A stretch of 64,000 nucleotides of DNA, from the NCBI GenBank assembly GCA_051162045.1, contig JBISDI010000022.1. One strand, written 5' to 3'. Below the pieces are notes generated by a model. The model searched no databases, had not been told where the DNA came from, and worked only from the letters and a program-made list of their open reading frames with translations. Below are positions 56,523 through 64,000 of the stretch, piece after piece (position 1 is the stretch's first letter; each line of letters opens with the position of its first letter). Source of the DNA: Anaerozeibacter quisquiliarum (GTDB lineage: Bacteria > Bacillota > Clostridia > Christensenellales > Aristaeellaceae). Position numbers and translations under genes: made by a program.

Positions 56523-57317
56523 TCAGCCCAGCGCGACGTCCAGAATCATCATAATCAGGAATCCGGCCATCACGCCCATGGTGCCGACGTTGGAGTGCTC
56601 GCCCAAGTGCGCCTCGGGGATCAGTTCCTCCACCACCACGTACATCATCGCGCCGGCCGCGAACGAAAGAAGCCACGGCATGTAGGGCGCGATCAACGAT
56701 GCCAGCAGCACCGTGGCCAGGCCGAAGATTGGCTCGACAAGGCCCGACATGCTGCCCAGGAGAAACGCGCGATTGAGGCTTGCGCCCTCCTGGCGCAGCG
56801 GCAGCGACACCGCCGCGCCCTCCGGGAAGTTCTGGATGCCGATGCCCAGCGCCAGCGCCATCGCCGCGGCATACATCGCCGGGTCGCCGCCGTGCTGCGC
56901 CGCCAGGGCGAACGACAGGCCCACCGCCATGCCCTCGGGGATGTTGTGCAGCGTGATCGCCATGACGAGCAGCGTCGTCCGCTTCATCTTCGAGGACGGG
57001 CCCTCCGCCTCGCCCGTATCCAGATGCAGGTGCGGAATCAGCATGTCCAGTCCGTATAGAAACGCGATGCCGAGGATGAAGCCGCCCGCCGCCGGGATCC
57101 AGCTGATGCCGCCGGCGGCCTCGACCTCGTCGATCGCCGGAATGAGCAGGCTCCACACCGAGGCCGCGATCATCACGCCCGCCGCGAAGCCCAGGAAGAT
57201 CTTCTGAACGCCGCCGGTCATCTCCTTGCGGAATATGAACACCATCGCCGCGCCCAACGCCGTCATCAAAAAGGTAAAACCGGTGCCCGCCGCGGCCCAC
57301 AACAGCGCCTCTGCCAT
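56523..57317 (-). CDS. ZIP-family divalent metal transporter (GufA-like)
   Basis: 264 residues, about eight membrane segments. Metal-site motifs in segments 4 and 5: L-H-N-I-P-E-G-M-A-V and I-Q-N-F-P-E-G-A-A-V, typical of the GufA/ZupT group that takes up zinc, iron or manganese. A cytoplasmic loop with H-L-H-L-D-T-G-E precedes segment 4. Start at 57317 follows GGAGGTGG. No metal regulator is adjacent; the gene is apparently monocistronic. Confidence 0.93.
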   Translation of the reverse strand: MAEALLWAAAGTGFTFLMTALGAAMVFIFRKEMTGGVQKIFLGFAAGVMIAASVWSLLIPAIDEVEAAGGISWIPAAGGFILGIAFLYGLDMLIPHLHLDTGEAEGPSSKMKRTTLLVMAITLHNIPEGMAVGLSFALAAQHGGDPAMYAAAMALALGIGIQNFPEGAAVSLPLRQEGASLNRAFLLGSMSGLVEPIFGLATVLLASLIAPYMPWLLSFAAGAMMYVVVEELIPEAHLGEHSNVGTMGVMAGFLIMMILDVALG

Positions 57318-57451
57318 CGTCCCACCTCCGTCATTTGTACACTACTCTATATACCCAGCCAAGCGTAGCAAAAACCGCAATCATTGTCAAACACATTTTG
57401 CCGCCGGCATGCTATAATGAGCGCAAGCATGATGAAGACGCGAGGGAACGA

Positions 57452-58642
57452 ATGATGACAGACTTCCATAGAAAGACCGTCGCCTTCCTGATCAGTCAGG
57501 GGATCACACTGTTCGGCTCGTCGCTGGTGCAGTTTGCCATCGTCTGGTATGTGACGCTCAACACATCCTCGGGCGCGTGGGTGTCCGCGCTGAGCATCTG
57601 CTCGTTTGTGCCGCAATTCCTGATCTCGTTCGTCGCGGGGGCCTGGGCCGATCGGTATCCGCGAAAGACGCTGATTATCCTCGCCGACGCCGCCATCGCC
57701 GCCGCGACGCTGGCCCTGGCGCTGCTGTTCCCCGTGCTCGGCGAGACCTCCGCACTGCGGATCGCGCTGCTCGTCGCCTCCGCGCTGCGCTCGCTGGGCG
57801 CGGGCATCCAGACGCCCGCCGTGAACGCGATGATCCCGCAGTTGGTGCCGGAGGGCAGCCTGATGCGCTTTAACGGCATCAACGCGGCGCTGCAGTCGGC
57901 CGTGCAGTTTGCGGCCCCAGCCGCTGCCGGGGCGATCCTGAGCTTCGGCAGCCTGCGTAACACCCTGTTTATCGACATCGCCACCGCGCTCGTTGGCATC
58001 GGCCTGCTCGCCTGCATCGCGATTCCGAAGCAGGCGGCAACCGAGGCGGGCCCCCCCGTCCGCGTGCAGATCGCGCTGGGCATGCGGTACGCCGCCCGGC
58101 ATCGCATGATCGGCAAGCTGCTGCTCGGCTACGGGCTGTTCATCTTCCTGACGGTGCCCGCCGGATTCCTGGCGACGCTGTTCGTCAGCCGCACCTACGC
58201 GGACAGCTACGCCTACATGAGCGTCGTGGAGATCGTCGGTTTCCTCGGTATGGCCGTCGGCGGGCTGCTCGTGGGCACATGGGGCGGCTTCGCCAACCGG
58301 GCAAGGACGCTGGTCATCGGCATGGCGGCGTTCGGCGCGCTGGCGATCGGCATGGGCGCGATCCGCAGCTTCCCGATCTACCTGATCCTGATGTCCGCCT
58401 ACGGCATCGCGCTCACCGCGGTGCAGACCGCCACGACCACGATCATCCAGGAGCAGACCGAACCCGCCATGCAGGGCCGGGTCTTCGGCTTCCTGGGGGC
58501 CATGTACAGCGGCTTCCTCCCCGTGGGCATGGCCGTATTCGGCCCGCTGTCCGACGCGCTGCCCATGCGGGCGTTGATGATCCTGTCCGGCATCCTGCTT
58601 TTGCTGCTGTCGGCCGCGATCCGCCTTGGCCGGGAGACCTGA
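57452..58642 (+). CDS. MFS-type efflux transporter
   Basis: 396 residues from ATG at 57452 behind GAGGGAA; a second ATG follows directly. Twelve membrane segments. Motif A between segments 2 and 3 is G-A-W-A-D-R-Y-P-R-K-T (about 60-70), as in MefA-like drug exporters of the DHA3 group. The C-terminal half repeats it weakly (G-T-W-G-G-F-A-N-R-A-R-T). Substrate unknown; macrolide-type or other small molecules are typical for relatives. It diverges from the ZIP gene across a 135-base gap with a TATAAT just upstream (57413-57418). Confidence 0.85.
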   Translation: MMTDFHRKTVAFLISQGITLFGSSLVQFAIVWYVTLNTSSGAWVSALSICSFVPQFLISFVAGAWADRYPRKTLIILADAAIAAATLALALLFPVLGETSALRIALLVASALRSLGAGIQTPAVNAMIPQLVPEGSLMRFNGINAALQSAVQFAAPAAAGAILSFGSLRNTLFIDIATALVGIGLLACIAIPKQAATEAGPPVRVQIALGMRYAARHRMIGKLLLGYGLFIFLTVPAGFLATLFVSRTYADSYAYMSVVEIVGFLGMAVGGLLVGTWGGFANRARTLVIGMAAFGALAIGMGAIRSFPIYLILMSAYGIALTAVQTATTTIIQEQTEPAMQGRVFGFLGAMYSGFLPVGMAVFGPLSDALPMRALMILSGILLLLLSAAIRLGRET

Positions 58643-58710
58643 GCCCGTCCTCAACCACTCTGAGATGGATTTTGGCGTAGACATAGGACAAACACCGCAA
58701 TGTGACCGCT

Positions 58711-59115
58711 CTATTGACCGGCGGCAAGCAGGGCGTTTTCGATGGCCTTCAATATGACCATGCTGCTGTATGTGGCCCCGGACACGGAATCCACCCGCAG
58801 GGATTGCGCTTCAACCACCTTGCCCGGAATCACCTCCGCCGGGGCGCCTTGCCCATGCGTATGCTTTACAAGTTCAATTCCGGTAATCATGTGATCCTTT
58901 ACCGTGACGTTGACCTCGGCGGAAACGGGAAAGACGGAATAGCTCCCGAAATAGGTTCCACCCTTCAAAGCGGCCAAATCGGTTTGCGCGATTGCCACGC
59001 TTTTTAGCGCCGCAAGGTTTGCCTCGACGTGCGCCAATATCCCTTTTACGGTGAAAAATCCGCCTGCAACAACCAAAAGGATAATCGAAAGGACAATCTT
59101 CCGCTTTTTTTTCAT
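58711..59115 (-). CDS. Membrane-anchored FMN-binding domain protein
   Basis: 134 residues: basic N-terminus, one membrane segment (about 7-26), then an exported FMN_bind domain. The C-terminal S-V-S-G-A-T-Y-S-S (about 113-121) is the sequence to which FMN is attached through a threonine in the related RnfG/NqrC and extracellular flavoproteins. It probably moves electrons outside the membrane. AAGGAG precedes the ATG. It is cotranscribed with the flavodoxin gene 48 bases upstream; an ApbE flavin transferase, needed for attachment, is not in the window. Confidence 0.85.
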   Translation of the reverse strand: MKKKRKIVLSIILLVVAGGFFTVKGILAHVEANLAALKSVAIAQTDLAALKGGTYFGSYSVFPVSAEVNVTVKDHMITGIELVKHTHGQGAPAEVIPGKVVEAQSLRVDSVSGATYSSMVILKAIENALLAAGQ

Positions 59116-59162
59116 GATCGAAGCTCCTTATTACAGCGTGAGACTCACCGGCATACAAACTG

Positions 59163-59633
59163 TCAATTGAACACGCAAAGCTTCCCGGCCATCGCTTCGA
59201 TCTGCTTTTCGCGCGCTTTCGCCCTCGACCAGTTGACGATGCCCGTTCCATAAAGGGAGGCACCCTTGTTCTTGCAGATATCGCACATCTGCCTGAGCGC
59301 GCGTTGTCCTCCCATCCAGGCGAAGGGGAAGAACTGTGTGACAAAGCAAGCGGTTTTTTTACCGCCGAGAGATTGGATGCCAGCCAAGTATGCCTGCATG
59401 ACCGGAGAGAGCGAAAAGCCGCGCACCGGAGCACCGAAAAGCAAGACATCGTATAGGCCGACATCGGGTATTTCATTGAGCTTGATTTTCTGCACATCGG
59501 CCTCTTCGTCGTTGAGAGCGGATACTCTTTCGATTGAAACGGCGTGTCCTGCGGATGAGAGCGCCTGCTTTAGATTCTGCGCTACGGAGAGCGTGTTGCC
59601 GGTATGCGAGTGGACGATAATCCCAACGTTCAT
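59163..59633 (-). CDS. Flavodoxin-family protein
   Basis: 156 residues. The FMN phosphate loop is S-H-T-G-N-T (9-14); L-L-F-G-A-P-V-R-G-F (about 64-73) and the later F-V-T-Q-F-F-P correspond to isoalloxazine-binding loops. Such proteins are low-potential electron carriers or small quinone/FMN reductases. GGAGGTG precedes the ATG. It lies directly downstream of a decayed tetR and upstream of the FMN_bind gene, an arrangement suggesting a former TetR-controlled flavin redox operon. Confidence 0.88.
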   Translation of the reverse strand: MNVGIIVHSHTGNTLSVAQNLKQALSSAGHAVSIERVSALNDEEADVQKIKLNEIPDVGLYDVLLFGAPVRGFSLSPVMQAYLAGIQSLGGKKTACFVTQFFPFAWMGGQRALRQMCDICKNKGASLYGTGIVNWSRAKAREKQIEAMAGKLCVFN

Positions 59634-59652
59634 CCTTGCACCTCCAGATTGC

Positions 59653-60040
59653 TTACAGCAAATAGTCGATGATTTTATCCAAGTCCCGATGGAGATTCGC
59701 TTTCACCCAGGTCGCCATTGTCGGAGAAGCTCAGCATGAGCATGCCGTGTACTGCGCAAACGGACGGGTTTGGCTACTGTTTCGATATCCTTTTCCCCCA
59801 GCCGACCGCTCATTACGAAACGCTTGAACGTTTCATTCCACTTTTGGAATGTGTAAAGTAGAAGAATCTGGAAATCCGGGGGTTCTTCAAATAATACCCA
59901 ATGTATGCTTTGAATGCCCCTTTCAATTCCTCCGGGCTTTGTAACGGAGGGCACACTTCTTGCCGCATGACTTCAAAAAGGTGGACGATGTTAATATATG
60001 TTACTTGCCGCGGTGTGTCAATAAGGGAAACTGACCCTGC
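59653..60040 (-). pseudogene. Frameshifted remnant of a TetR-family regulator (ligand-domain part)
   Basis: Three successive reading frames spell one C-terminal TetR domain: V-T-Y-I-N-I-V-H-L-F-E-V and S-P-E-E-L-K-G-A-F-K-A-Y-I-G-Y-Y-L-K-N-P (about 60004-59890), then F-Q-K-W-N-E-T-F-K-R-F and G-E-K-D-I-E-T-V-A-K (about 59850-59770), then G-M-L-M-L-S-F-S-D-N-G-D-L, ending N-L-H-R-D-L-D-K-I-I-D-Y-L-L before TAA at 59653-59655. At least two frameshifts separate them, and no N-terminal helix-turn-helix is found upstream. The regulator of the flavodoxin operon is therefore lost. Confidence 0.75.
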
Positions 60041-60135
60041 TGCGAATTTAACCTTCCCGGACTGCCGCGAACGGCCTCTCCGGCATCTCGCCATAAGGCG
60101 CCCGAATCAATCGGCGCTTGCCTACGCCAAAAATC

Positions 60136-60179
60136 AATCCGGCTGGCAGTCTTTTTGCGGAAAGATTGCCAGCCGGATT
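60136..60179 (-). terminator. Terminator of the spore-coat gene pair
   Basis: A 19-bp stem with one G-T mismatch or wobble (60136-60154 with 60161-60179) and a 6-base loop; on the minus strand GATTTTTGG follows. It ends the leftward coat genes 14 bases after the last stop. Confidence 0.85.
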
Positions 60180-60192
60180 TCTTCCTGGCCTG

Positions 60193-60441
60193 TTAGCTTT
60201 GGAACTGCATTTTCGTTTGCTGGATCTCGTCGTCCTTTGCCATGACGGCAGGCTTGTAATAGTCTTTTGTCTGGGCCAACTTAAAAAGCTCATACTGGGA
60301 AGTCTCACAGTTGTCCCTTATCTGTTGAATCGTGCTGCGGAGCGTAGGGTTGGCACATTCGGATATCGTGTTGGCGTAAACGGTAAGGCTGCTTTTCACC
60401 GAGGCGAGCGCATCATTGACCATTGCTTTTTCCGAAAACAT
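60193..60441 (-). CDS. CotF-family spore coat protein
   Basis: 82 residues from ATG at 60441 behind AAAGGAGG. It is a short all-helical protein: M-V-N-D-A-L-A-S-V-K-S-S-L (7-19), Y-A-N-T-I-S-E-C-A-N-P-T-L-R (22-35) and Q-Y-E-L-F-K-L-A-Q-T-K-D-Y-Y (49-62) match the ferritin-like CotF half found in Clostridia. It is expected in the spore coat, made in the mother cell late in sporulation. It is 14 bases downstream of the second small coat gene. Confidence 0.88.
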   Translation of the reverse strand: MFSEKAMVNDALASVKSSLTVYANTISECANPTLRSTIQQIRDNCETSQYELFKLAQTKDYYKPAVMAKDDEIQQTKMQFQS

Positions 60442-60455
60442 GATTCTATCCTCCT

Positions 60456-60641
60456 TTACTGCAAGAACGACAGAAGCTTTTGCTTCGTGTTCTGGGCGTC
60501 CTGAGCGGATTTCTGGAAGTAGGCCCTAACCTGGGGATCCGTGGAGTGTTCGGCATAGGACTGCATCTTTAGACAGGCTGTTTCGTGCGCCCCGATCAGG
60601 TGTCGGAGGTTTTGCAGCTCTATCTGGTTCAATTGAGACAT
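60456..60641 (-). CDS. Small CotF-like spore coat companion protein
   Basis: 61 residues from ATG at 60641, behind AAAGGAG; a longer in-frame start has no ribosome site. Sequence L-N-Q-I-E-L-Q-N-L-R-H-L-I-G-A-H-E-T (4-21) and Y-F-Q-K-S-A-Q-D-A-Q-N-T-K-Q-K-L (41-56) matches the short coat proteins that pair with CotF in Clostridia, together equal to one full CotF. Cotranscribed with the next gene. Confidence 0.85.
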   Translation of the reverse strand: MSQLNQIELQNLRHLIGAHETACLKMQSYAEHSTDPQVRAYFQKSAQDAQNTKQKLLSFLQ

Positions 60642-61113
60642 GGCTGATCTCCTTTCCATGATTTTGAATTCCGAAAAATAGTATTGCTCTTTCGCCAATT
60701 GCTCATTCACGGAAATCGGGAGTGGTACAAATTGGAGGGAACAATCCGATCTGCTCGGCGCCGACGCTGCAATCGGCCTGGATTGTTGACGGGAGGTTAT
60801 CTCGATCCGCCCGCCGAATGGCCAAGATCTTTGGCGCTTTTCTTTGTCGGGAGCCTTGCCTTCCACCCGTGAATGAGTAAGATAACAGCGCTTCAAGGCA
60901 CACCTGCAACAACGAACGCAGGAGCGAGCCATGGGGATGGGCGAGCGGATCAATCGACACAAAAACGCCCGAGGAATTCCCGCGGGCGCGGACACGGAAA
61001 ACGCGGCAGCCCATGCCCCGGGGAACGGAGCCGGGCGACGGCGATGACCGGGGAGGTCGGGGAAGCGGAGCCGGAGAGCGTCGAAGCGACAACGGCTCCC
61101 GGGAGAGAAAGGC
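60642..61113. other. Intergenic region without a recognisable gene
   Basis: 470 bases between the coat pair and the DUF3021 gene. The part next to the coat genes should hold their sporulation promoter, which I cannot place with confidence. The part from about 60870 is very G/C- and A-rich and low in T; open frames there have no family resemblance or ribosome site. Confidence 0.5.
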
Positions 61114-61542
61114 CTATTTTCTTCCCTGCAGCGCCTTAAGCGTTTTGTTGATTTCGACGGCTTCCCTATTATCCAGATACCAGCTTATCCCATTGACGGC
61201 AAGATAAACGATAAAAACGGCGAGCGCAAAACAGACCGTATCGCCGAAACCATGCACAATCTCGGCCCAGTGTCCGAACGCGGTAAGCGTCGCTTCCAAT
61301 AGCGCAAGGTGAAAAAGCTTGCGAATCAGCGTTTGGCGAAACGTCAGTTCCTTGCGCGAGTATGTGGCGATGGAGGGCGCAAGGCTCACCAGGCCCCAAA
61401 GGAGGGGCGAGAAATATGCCTCATAGCCGAACTTCGCCGCCGGATCGAGGCGCAGCCCCAGGACGGCGATAGCGGCCGTCACGCAGGTGGTGATGACAAA
61501 GTACTCCATCAGGCATCTTTTCAAGAAGGCTTTCAGTCTCAT
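61114..61542 (-). CDS. DUF3021-family membrane protein
   Basis: 142 residues from ATG at 61542, which overlaps the LytTR stop as ATGA, with GGAG upstream. Four membrane segments. DUF3021 proteins are regularly encoded immediately after a LytTR-domain DNA-binding protein, as here, and are thought to inhibit or modulate it from the membrane. R-K-L-F-H-L-A-L-L-E and W-Y-L-D-N-R-E-A-V-E-I-N are typical features. Confidence 0.85.
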   Translation of the reverse strand: MRLKAFLKRCLMEYFVITTCVTAAIAVLGLRLDPAAKFGYEAYFSPLLWGLVSLAPSIATYSRKELTFRQTLIRKLFHLALLEATLTAFGHWAEIVHGFGDTVCFALAVFIVYLAVNGISWYLDNREAVEINKTLKALQGRK

Positions 61543-61985
61543 GCTTCTCCACCCAGCAATCTTTTTTTCAATTCCGGCACGTACTGCCGCGAGATGATGA
61601 CTTCCTCCCCGTTGGACATGGTCGCGGAGAACCTGCCGTTCAGGATGGGGCGCACGTGATCCACCTTCATCAGGTTGATGACGAAGGACTTTGAACACCG
61701 GAAAAACTTCCTGTCCTCGTGCGCCGCTTCAAATTCATACAGTTTGCACTTGAGCTCGTAGGTCTTTTCTGCGTTATAGGCAAACACCTTGTTATCGACC
61801 GCCTCCACATATAAGATGTCCTGCAGGGCGATCCGGCTCACGCGTTCCTCGATATATCCGGGCAGTGTCGCCCCGGTGGATTTCGCAAACCGGACGATGC
61901 TTTTGACCTCTTCGTTTACTTCGTAGCAATGGACAATGACCTGTTCGTCCATATCTGCGCCGATCTTCCTGATTGCAACTTTCAA
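61539..61985 (-). CDS. LytTR-domain DNA-binding protein
   Basis: 148 residues from TTG at 61985, chosen because AAGGTGG lies just upstream and K-V-A-I-R-K-I-G is the expected family start; an extension to 62090 is unlikely. The N-terminal ~45 residues form a small domain, followed by a LytTR domain (about 50-146): I-L-Y-V-E-A-V-D-N-K-V-F-A-Y, F-F-R-C-S-K-S-F-V-I-N-L and I-S-R-Q-Y-V-P-E-L-K-K-R-L. It partners with the overlapping DUF3021 gene, forming a stand-alone regulator pair, probably autoregulated. Confidence 0.9.
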   Translation of the reverse strand: MKVAIRKIGADMDEQVIVHCYEVNEEVKSIVRFAKSTGATLPGYIEERVSRIALQDILYVEAVDNKVFAYNAEKTYELKCKLYEFEAAHEDRKFFRCSKSFVINLMKVDHVRPILNGRFSATMSNGEEVIISRQYVPELKKRLLGGEA

Positions 61986-62088
61986 AACGCCACCTTCTAA
62001 ACTTGCCGCGACCGATTGACGCTCAGATTCCGTGTAGGGGAGAAGCGTATCAATGGCGGCGGATGTGCTGGGGAGCATCCATTGCACC

Positions 62089-62117
62089 ATTATAGCTTAT
62101 ACGGGTCGCGCCATCCA
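62089..62117 (-). promoter_or_regulatory. Probable promoter of the LytTR-DUF3021 pair
   Basis: On the minus strand TATAAT (62094-62089) with a weak TGGATG (62117-62112) 17 bases upstream. Leader to the TTG start is about 100 bases. A weak -35 fits activation by the LytTR protein. Confidence 0.45.
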
Positions 62118-62179
62118 GCGCAATAACCGTCACAGATGTAATTTTTCGGCCGTGACAGCAACCTGCGGGCATCTATAAA

Positions 62180-62211
62180 GGGGGTATGGAGCGGCGCGTT
62201 TTGATACCCCC
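62180..62211 (-). terminator. Terminator after the alpha/beta hydrolase
   Basis: GGGGGTAT (62180-62187) pairs with ATACCCCC (62204-62211) around a 16-base loop; on the minus strand TTTATAG follows. It is 56 bases past the hydrolase stop. Confidence 0.55.
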
Positions 62212-62267
62212 TCCCAAGCCCCTCATTACGCCCCGATCCTGCCTCCAGCAGCCGGATGCCGCCGCCT

Positions 62268-63572
62268 TCAATACTCCGGTTGCAGATGCAGGCCCGCGCC
62301 GCCTTTCAGCGTATGGTTGAAAAACTCCAGCACGATTTGGTTCATCGTCTCAATGCAATACCGGCTGTCCACCTGGCCGGTGCCGAGCATGTGCGCCAGT
62401 GCCGGGGAAAAGAGCGGAAGGTCGGTAAAATTCAGATGCCCGGAACCATGAATCACCACATCATACGCCTGCGCCGCGTGTGCGCTGGCGGACAGGTTGT
62501 CATATGATAACCCCTGCTCATGCGCGTCGTCGTAATGGCTTTCGCTGTACAGATTCAAAAGGGGGACCGGATACGGATTCTCGTTTAAGACTGCGTTCCC
62601 ATTCTCAAACGAGACTTCTTCGCCGAACATGGTGCCGTCGAGCACGGCCACAGCGCCCACACCCGGGCGTTCTCTGCCCAATTGCGCGGCCGTCGCGCCG
62701 CCAAGGGAATGCCCGAACAGCCCGATTTTGTCCGCGTCAATCTTGGACGAGACGTCCTGCGGTATCTTCCCGAGCCTGTCGTTCAAGATTTCATCCAGGA
62801 CGAAATTCATATCGGCAGCGCGCAGCGCCAGCCATTCATGCGTTTTGCCGTAGGCCGCACTCCCGTCATACGCTCCGTTGGTGATGTTGACCGCGTCGTT
62901 CAGAAAATCCCAATTGACCGGCGTACCGCTCCCGTCCATATGCCGAGCATAAAAGGAATGATGGCTGTGGTCGATGCTGCAAACGACATACCCGTTGCTG
63001 GCCAGGTTTTTGAAAGTGGAGAGATTGCTGCCGCGAAAGCCGAACGCCCCATGGGAAAAGACGACCAATGGGAAAGCACCTGTGTTTCCCGCCACGGACG
63101 GATACCAGAACTGCACGGTCAGCCTTCGATTCTCGCCCGAATGAGAAAACGGATCGACGCGCGATTTGTCCACAAGCGTCACGCTTTGAGTATCCACACC
63201 AAGGGAGCCGGTGGGCACGACTTCCTTGAACTGCGGAAACAGGATGCCGGGCAGAATGCAAAACGAGGCAAGCAGGCATCCGCCTATACAAGAAAATACG
63301 ACGCGGAGCCCTCGATATCGTTTTTCCTTTTTTGAGCGCCCTGCAAAATGCAGGACGCTGAAAACTGCCAGAACCGCCAGCAGCAAAAACAAACCCATCC
63401 AGCGGAATCCCCACCAATATATCCCCGTAACCGTCAGAAGAGAAAATGTGATGAACGCGGTGATCCGGGCAAAGTGCGCCGCCTTGGACTGCCAGTTTCC
63501 GGTTGTCATCCGAAAAACAAGAAAGGCGACCTGCGCGCCAAGCGCAACGAATAGAGTAATGATCCCAAGCAT
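62268..63572 (-). CDS. Membrane-anchored alpha/beta hydrolase, PAF-acetylhydrolase-like
   Basis: 434 residues from ATG at 63572 with AAAGGGCG upstream. Three to four N-terminal membrane segments (about 1-110) precede an extracytoplasmic alpha/beta-hydrolase domain. Active-site features: V-V-F-S-H-G-A-F-G (oxyanion region), nucleophile G-L-F-G-H-S-L-G-G (about 285-293), V-L-D-G-T-M as acid-containing strand, and G-S-G-H-L-N-F near the end supplying His. This resembles platelet-activating-factor acetylhydrolase / dienelactone-like esterases. Substrate unknown, possibly lipid or xenobiotic esters. Monocistronic. Confidence 0.82.
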   Translation of the reverse strand: MLGIITLFVALGAQVAFLVFRMTTGNWQSKAAHFARITAFITFSLLTVTGIYWWGFRWMGLFLLLAVLAVFSVLHFAGRSKKEKRYRGLRVVFSCIGGCLLASFCILPGILFPQFKEVVPTGSLGVDTQSVTLVDKSRVDPFSHSGENRRLTVQFWYPSVAGNTGAFPLVVFSHGAFGFRGSNLSTFKNLASNGYVVCSIDHSHHSFYARHMDGSGTPVNWDFLNDAVNITNGAYDGSAAYGKTHEWLALRAADMNFVLDEILNDRLGKIPQDVSSKIDADKIGLFGHSLGGATAAQLGRERPGVGAVAVLDGTMFGEEVSFENGNAVLNENPYPVPLLNLYSESHYDDAHEQGLSYDNLSASAHAAQAYDVVIHGSGHLNFTDLPLFSPALAHMLGTGQVDSRYCIETMNQIVLEFFNHTLKGGAGLHLQPEY

Positions 63573-64000
63573 AAAAGATACGCCCTTTCGTCTGTCATCC
63601 AGAGCAGTATAGATCATTTATGCGCGTTGCTCAATGAATTCGCAGGCAAGTTGCGTTTATGGGATGTAAGTTGCGCAAAGGCTTGGATGAAGCCCGCGCA
63701 AGGGTAAGGGCAAGCGTTTTGCAGCGACGAGCGGGCGGAAAAGGGAGGAAGACAAAGTCAGCGCAAGCGAATAAAATGAAGTTGCGATACAACACTACCT
63801 GCGGGAGCGCAGACGACGCGTCAAAAGGATGATGGCGCGGAAATTCTTGGAATGGAAGAGATCGAGGGAGAAAAATAAGGGTCTGTCCGTCATTCTTGCA
63901 CAGACCCATCCGGCTGTACGCACAAATGCCGGCGCATTTGCGCTTCCGGTCATCCCAGTTTGCGTCCATATTACACCACGCCCCCCATTGCGCGCAAGTC
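63573..64000. other. Terminal intergenic region, no gene recognised
   Basis: 428 bases up to the window edge. Open frames here have no ribosome site and an Arg/Cys/Phe-rich composition unlike real genes. The AT-rich part near 63600 should contain the hydrolase promoter. I see no RNA gene. Confidence 0.5.

Noticed and set aside
60873..61139. 88-codon plus-strand frame in the coat-gene upstream region
   Set aside because: Low-complexity Gly/Arg/Glu composition, no ribosome site, overlaps the DUF3021 gene end, no recognisable family.
63631..63969. 112-codon minus-strand frame at the window end
   Set aside because: No ribosome site and a composition typical of spurious frames in Clostridia intergenic sequence.

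Overview
The window looks like chromosome of a GC-rich, spore-forming, probably anaerobic member of the Bacillota (Clostridia), plausibly gut or rumen associated. The evidence is a CotF coat-protein pair, a SpoIIQ-like M23 protein, AddB, a LytTR/DUF3021 pair, near-consensus sigma-A promoters, and many sugar ABC importers. Species is not determinable by eye. The three importer binding proteins have SPase-I-type signal peptides (A-x-A) rather than lipoboxes, which is unusual for a monoderm.

Layout. 1-4.4 kb: housekeeping genes (acyl-CoA thioesterase edge, rpe, M23 protein, DUF2974-type hydrolase, HtrA). 4.6-10.9 kb: a lower-GC accessory island. It holds a duplicated MarR promoter/operator, several gene fragments, an ABC exporter, an intact marR-DUF6544 pair, a shrunken lipoprotein and a CPBP protease. 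10.9-16.8 kb: addB, then an unusual AAA protein with a Pro-rich linker and a coiled coil. 16.9-24.2 kb: a carbohydrate module (PocR/AraC regulator, binding protein, two permeases, DUF5107-TPR protein, NahK-type sugar kinase). 24.4-30.5 kb: a CofE-like ligase and a TetR-controlled MacB-type efflux operon. 30.7-35.9 kb: a MarR-controlled BCCT carrier plus a Ugp-like importer. 36-38 kb: a secreted serine hydrolase.

38.1-56.4 kb is the most interesting region: a bacterial microcompartment (BMC) locus and a divergent RbsABC-type importer sharing one regulatory region. The leftward operon encodes, in transcription order, a class II (fuculose-phosphate type) aldolase, a CoA-disulfide-reductase/NADH-oxidase family flavoprotein, a GctA/GctB-like pair, an MtnK-type kinase, an MtnA-type isomerase, a CoA-acylating aldehyde dehydrogenase, one hexameric shell protein, an RbsD/FucU mutarotase, a LacI regulator, four EutN/CcmL-type pentamer proteins, a P-loop protein and a LAL/LuxR regulator. 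Kinase, isomerase and aldolase are the three steps of the known 5-deoxyribose / 5-methylthioribose DHAP shunt. That shunt yields DHAP plus acetaldehyde (or methylthioacetaldehyde), and an aldehyde is what a metabolosome would confine. The aldolase C-terminus and the dehydrogenase N-terminus carry matching amphipathic helices that look like encapsulation peptides. I infer a pentose-salvage metabolosome fed by the divergent importer. I know of no characterised example, but I could not search.

56.5-63.6 kb: a ZIP transporter, an MFS exporter, FMN-binding and flavodoxin genes beside a decayed tetR, CotF genes, a LytTR/DUF3021 pair and an alpha/beta hydrolase. I saw no tRNA, rRNA, CRISPR array, transposase or phage gene.
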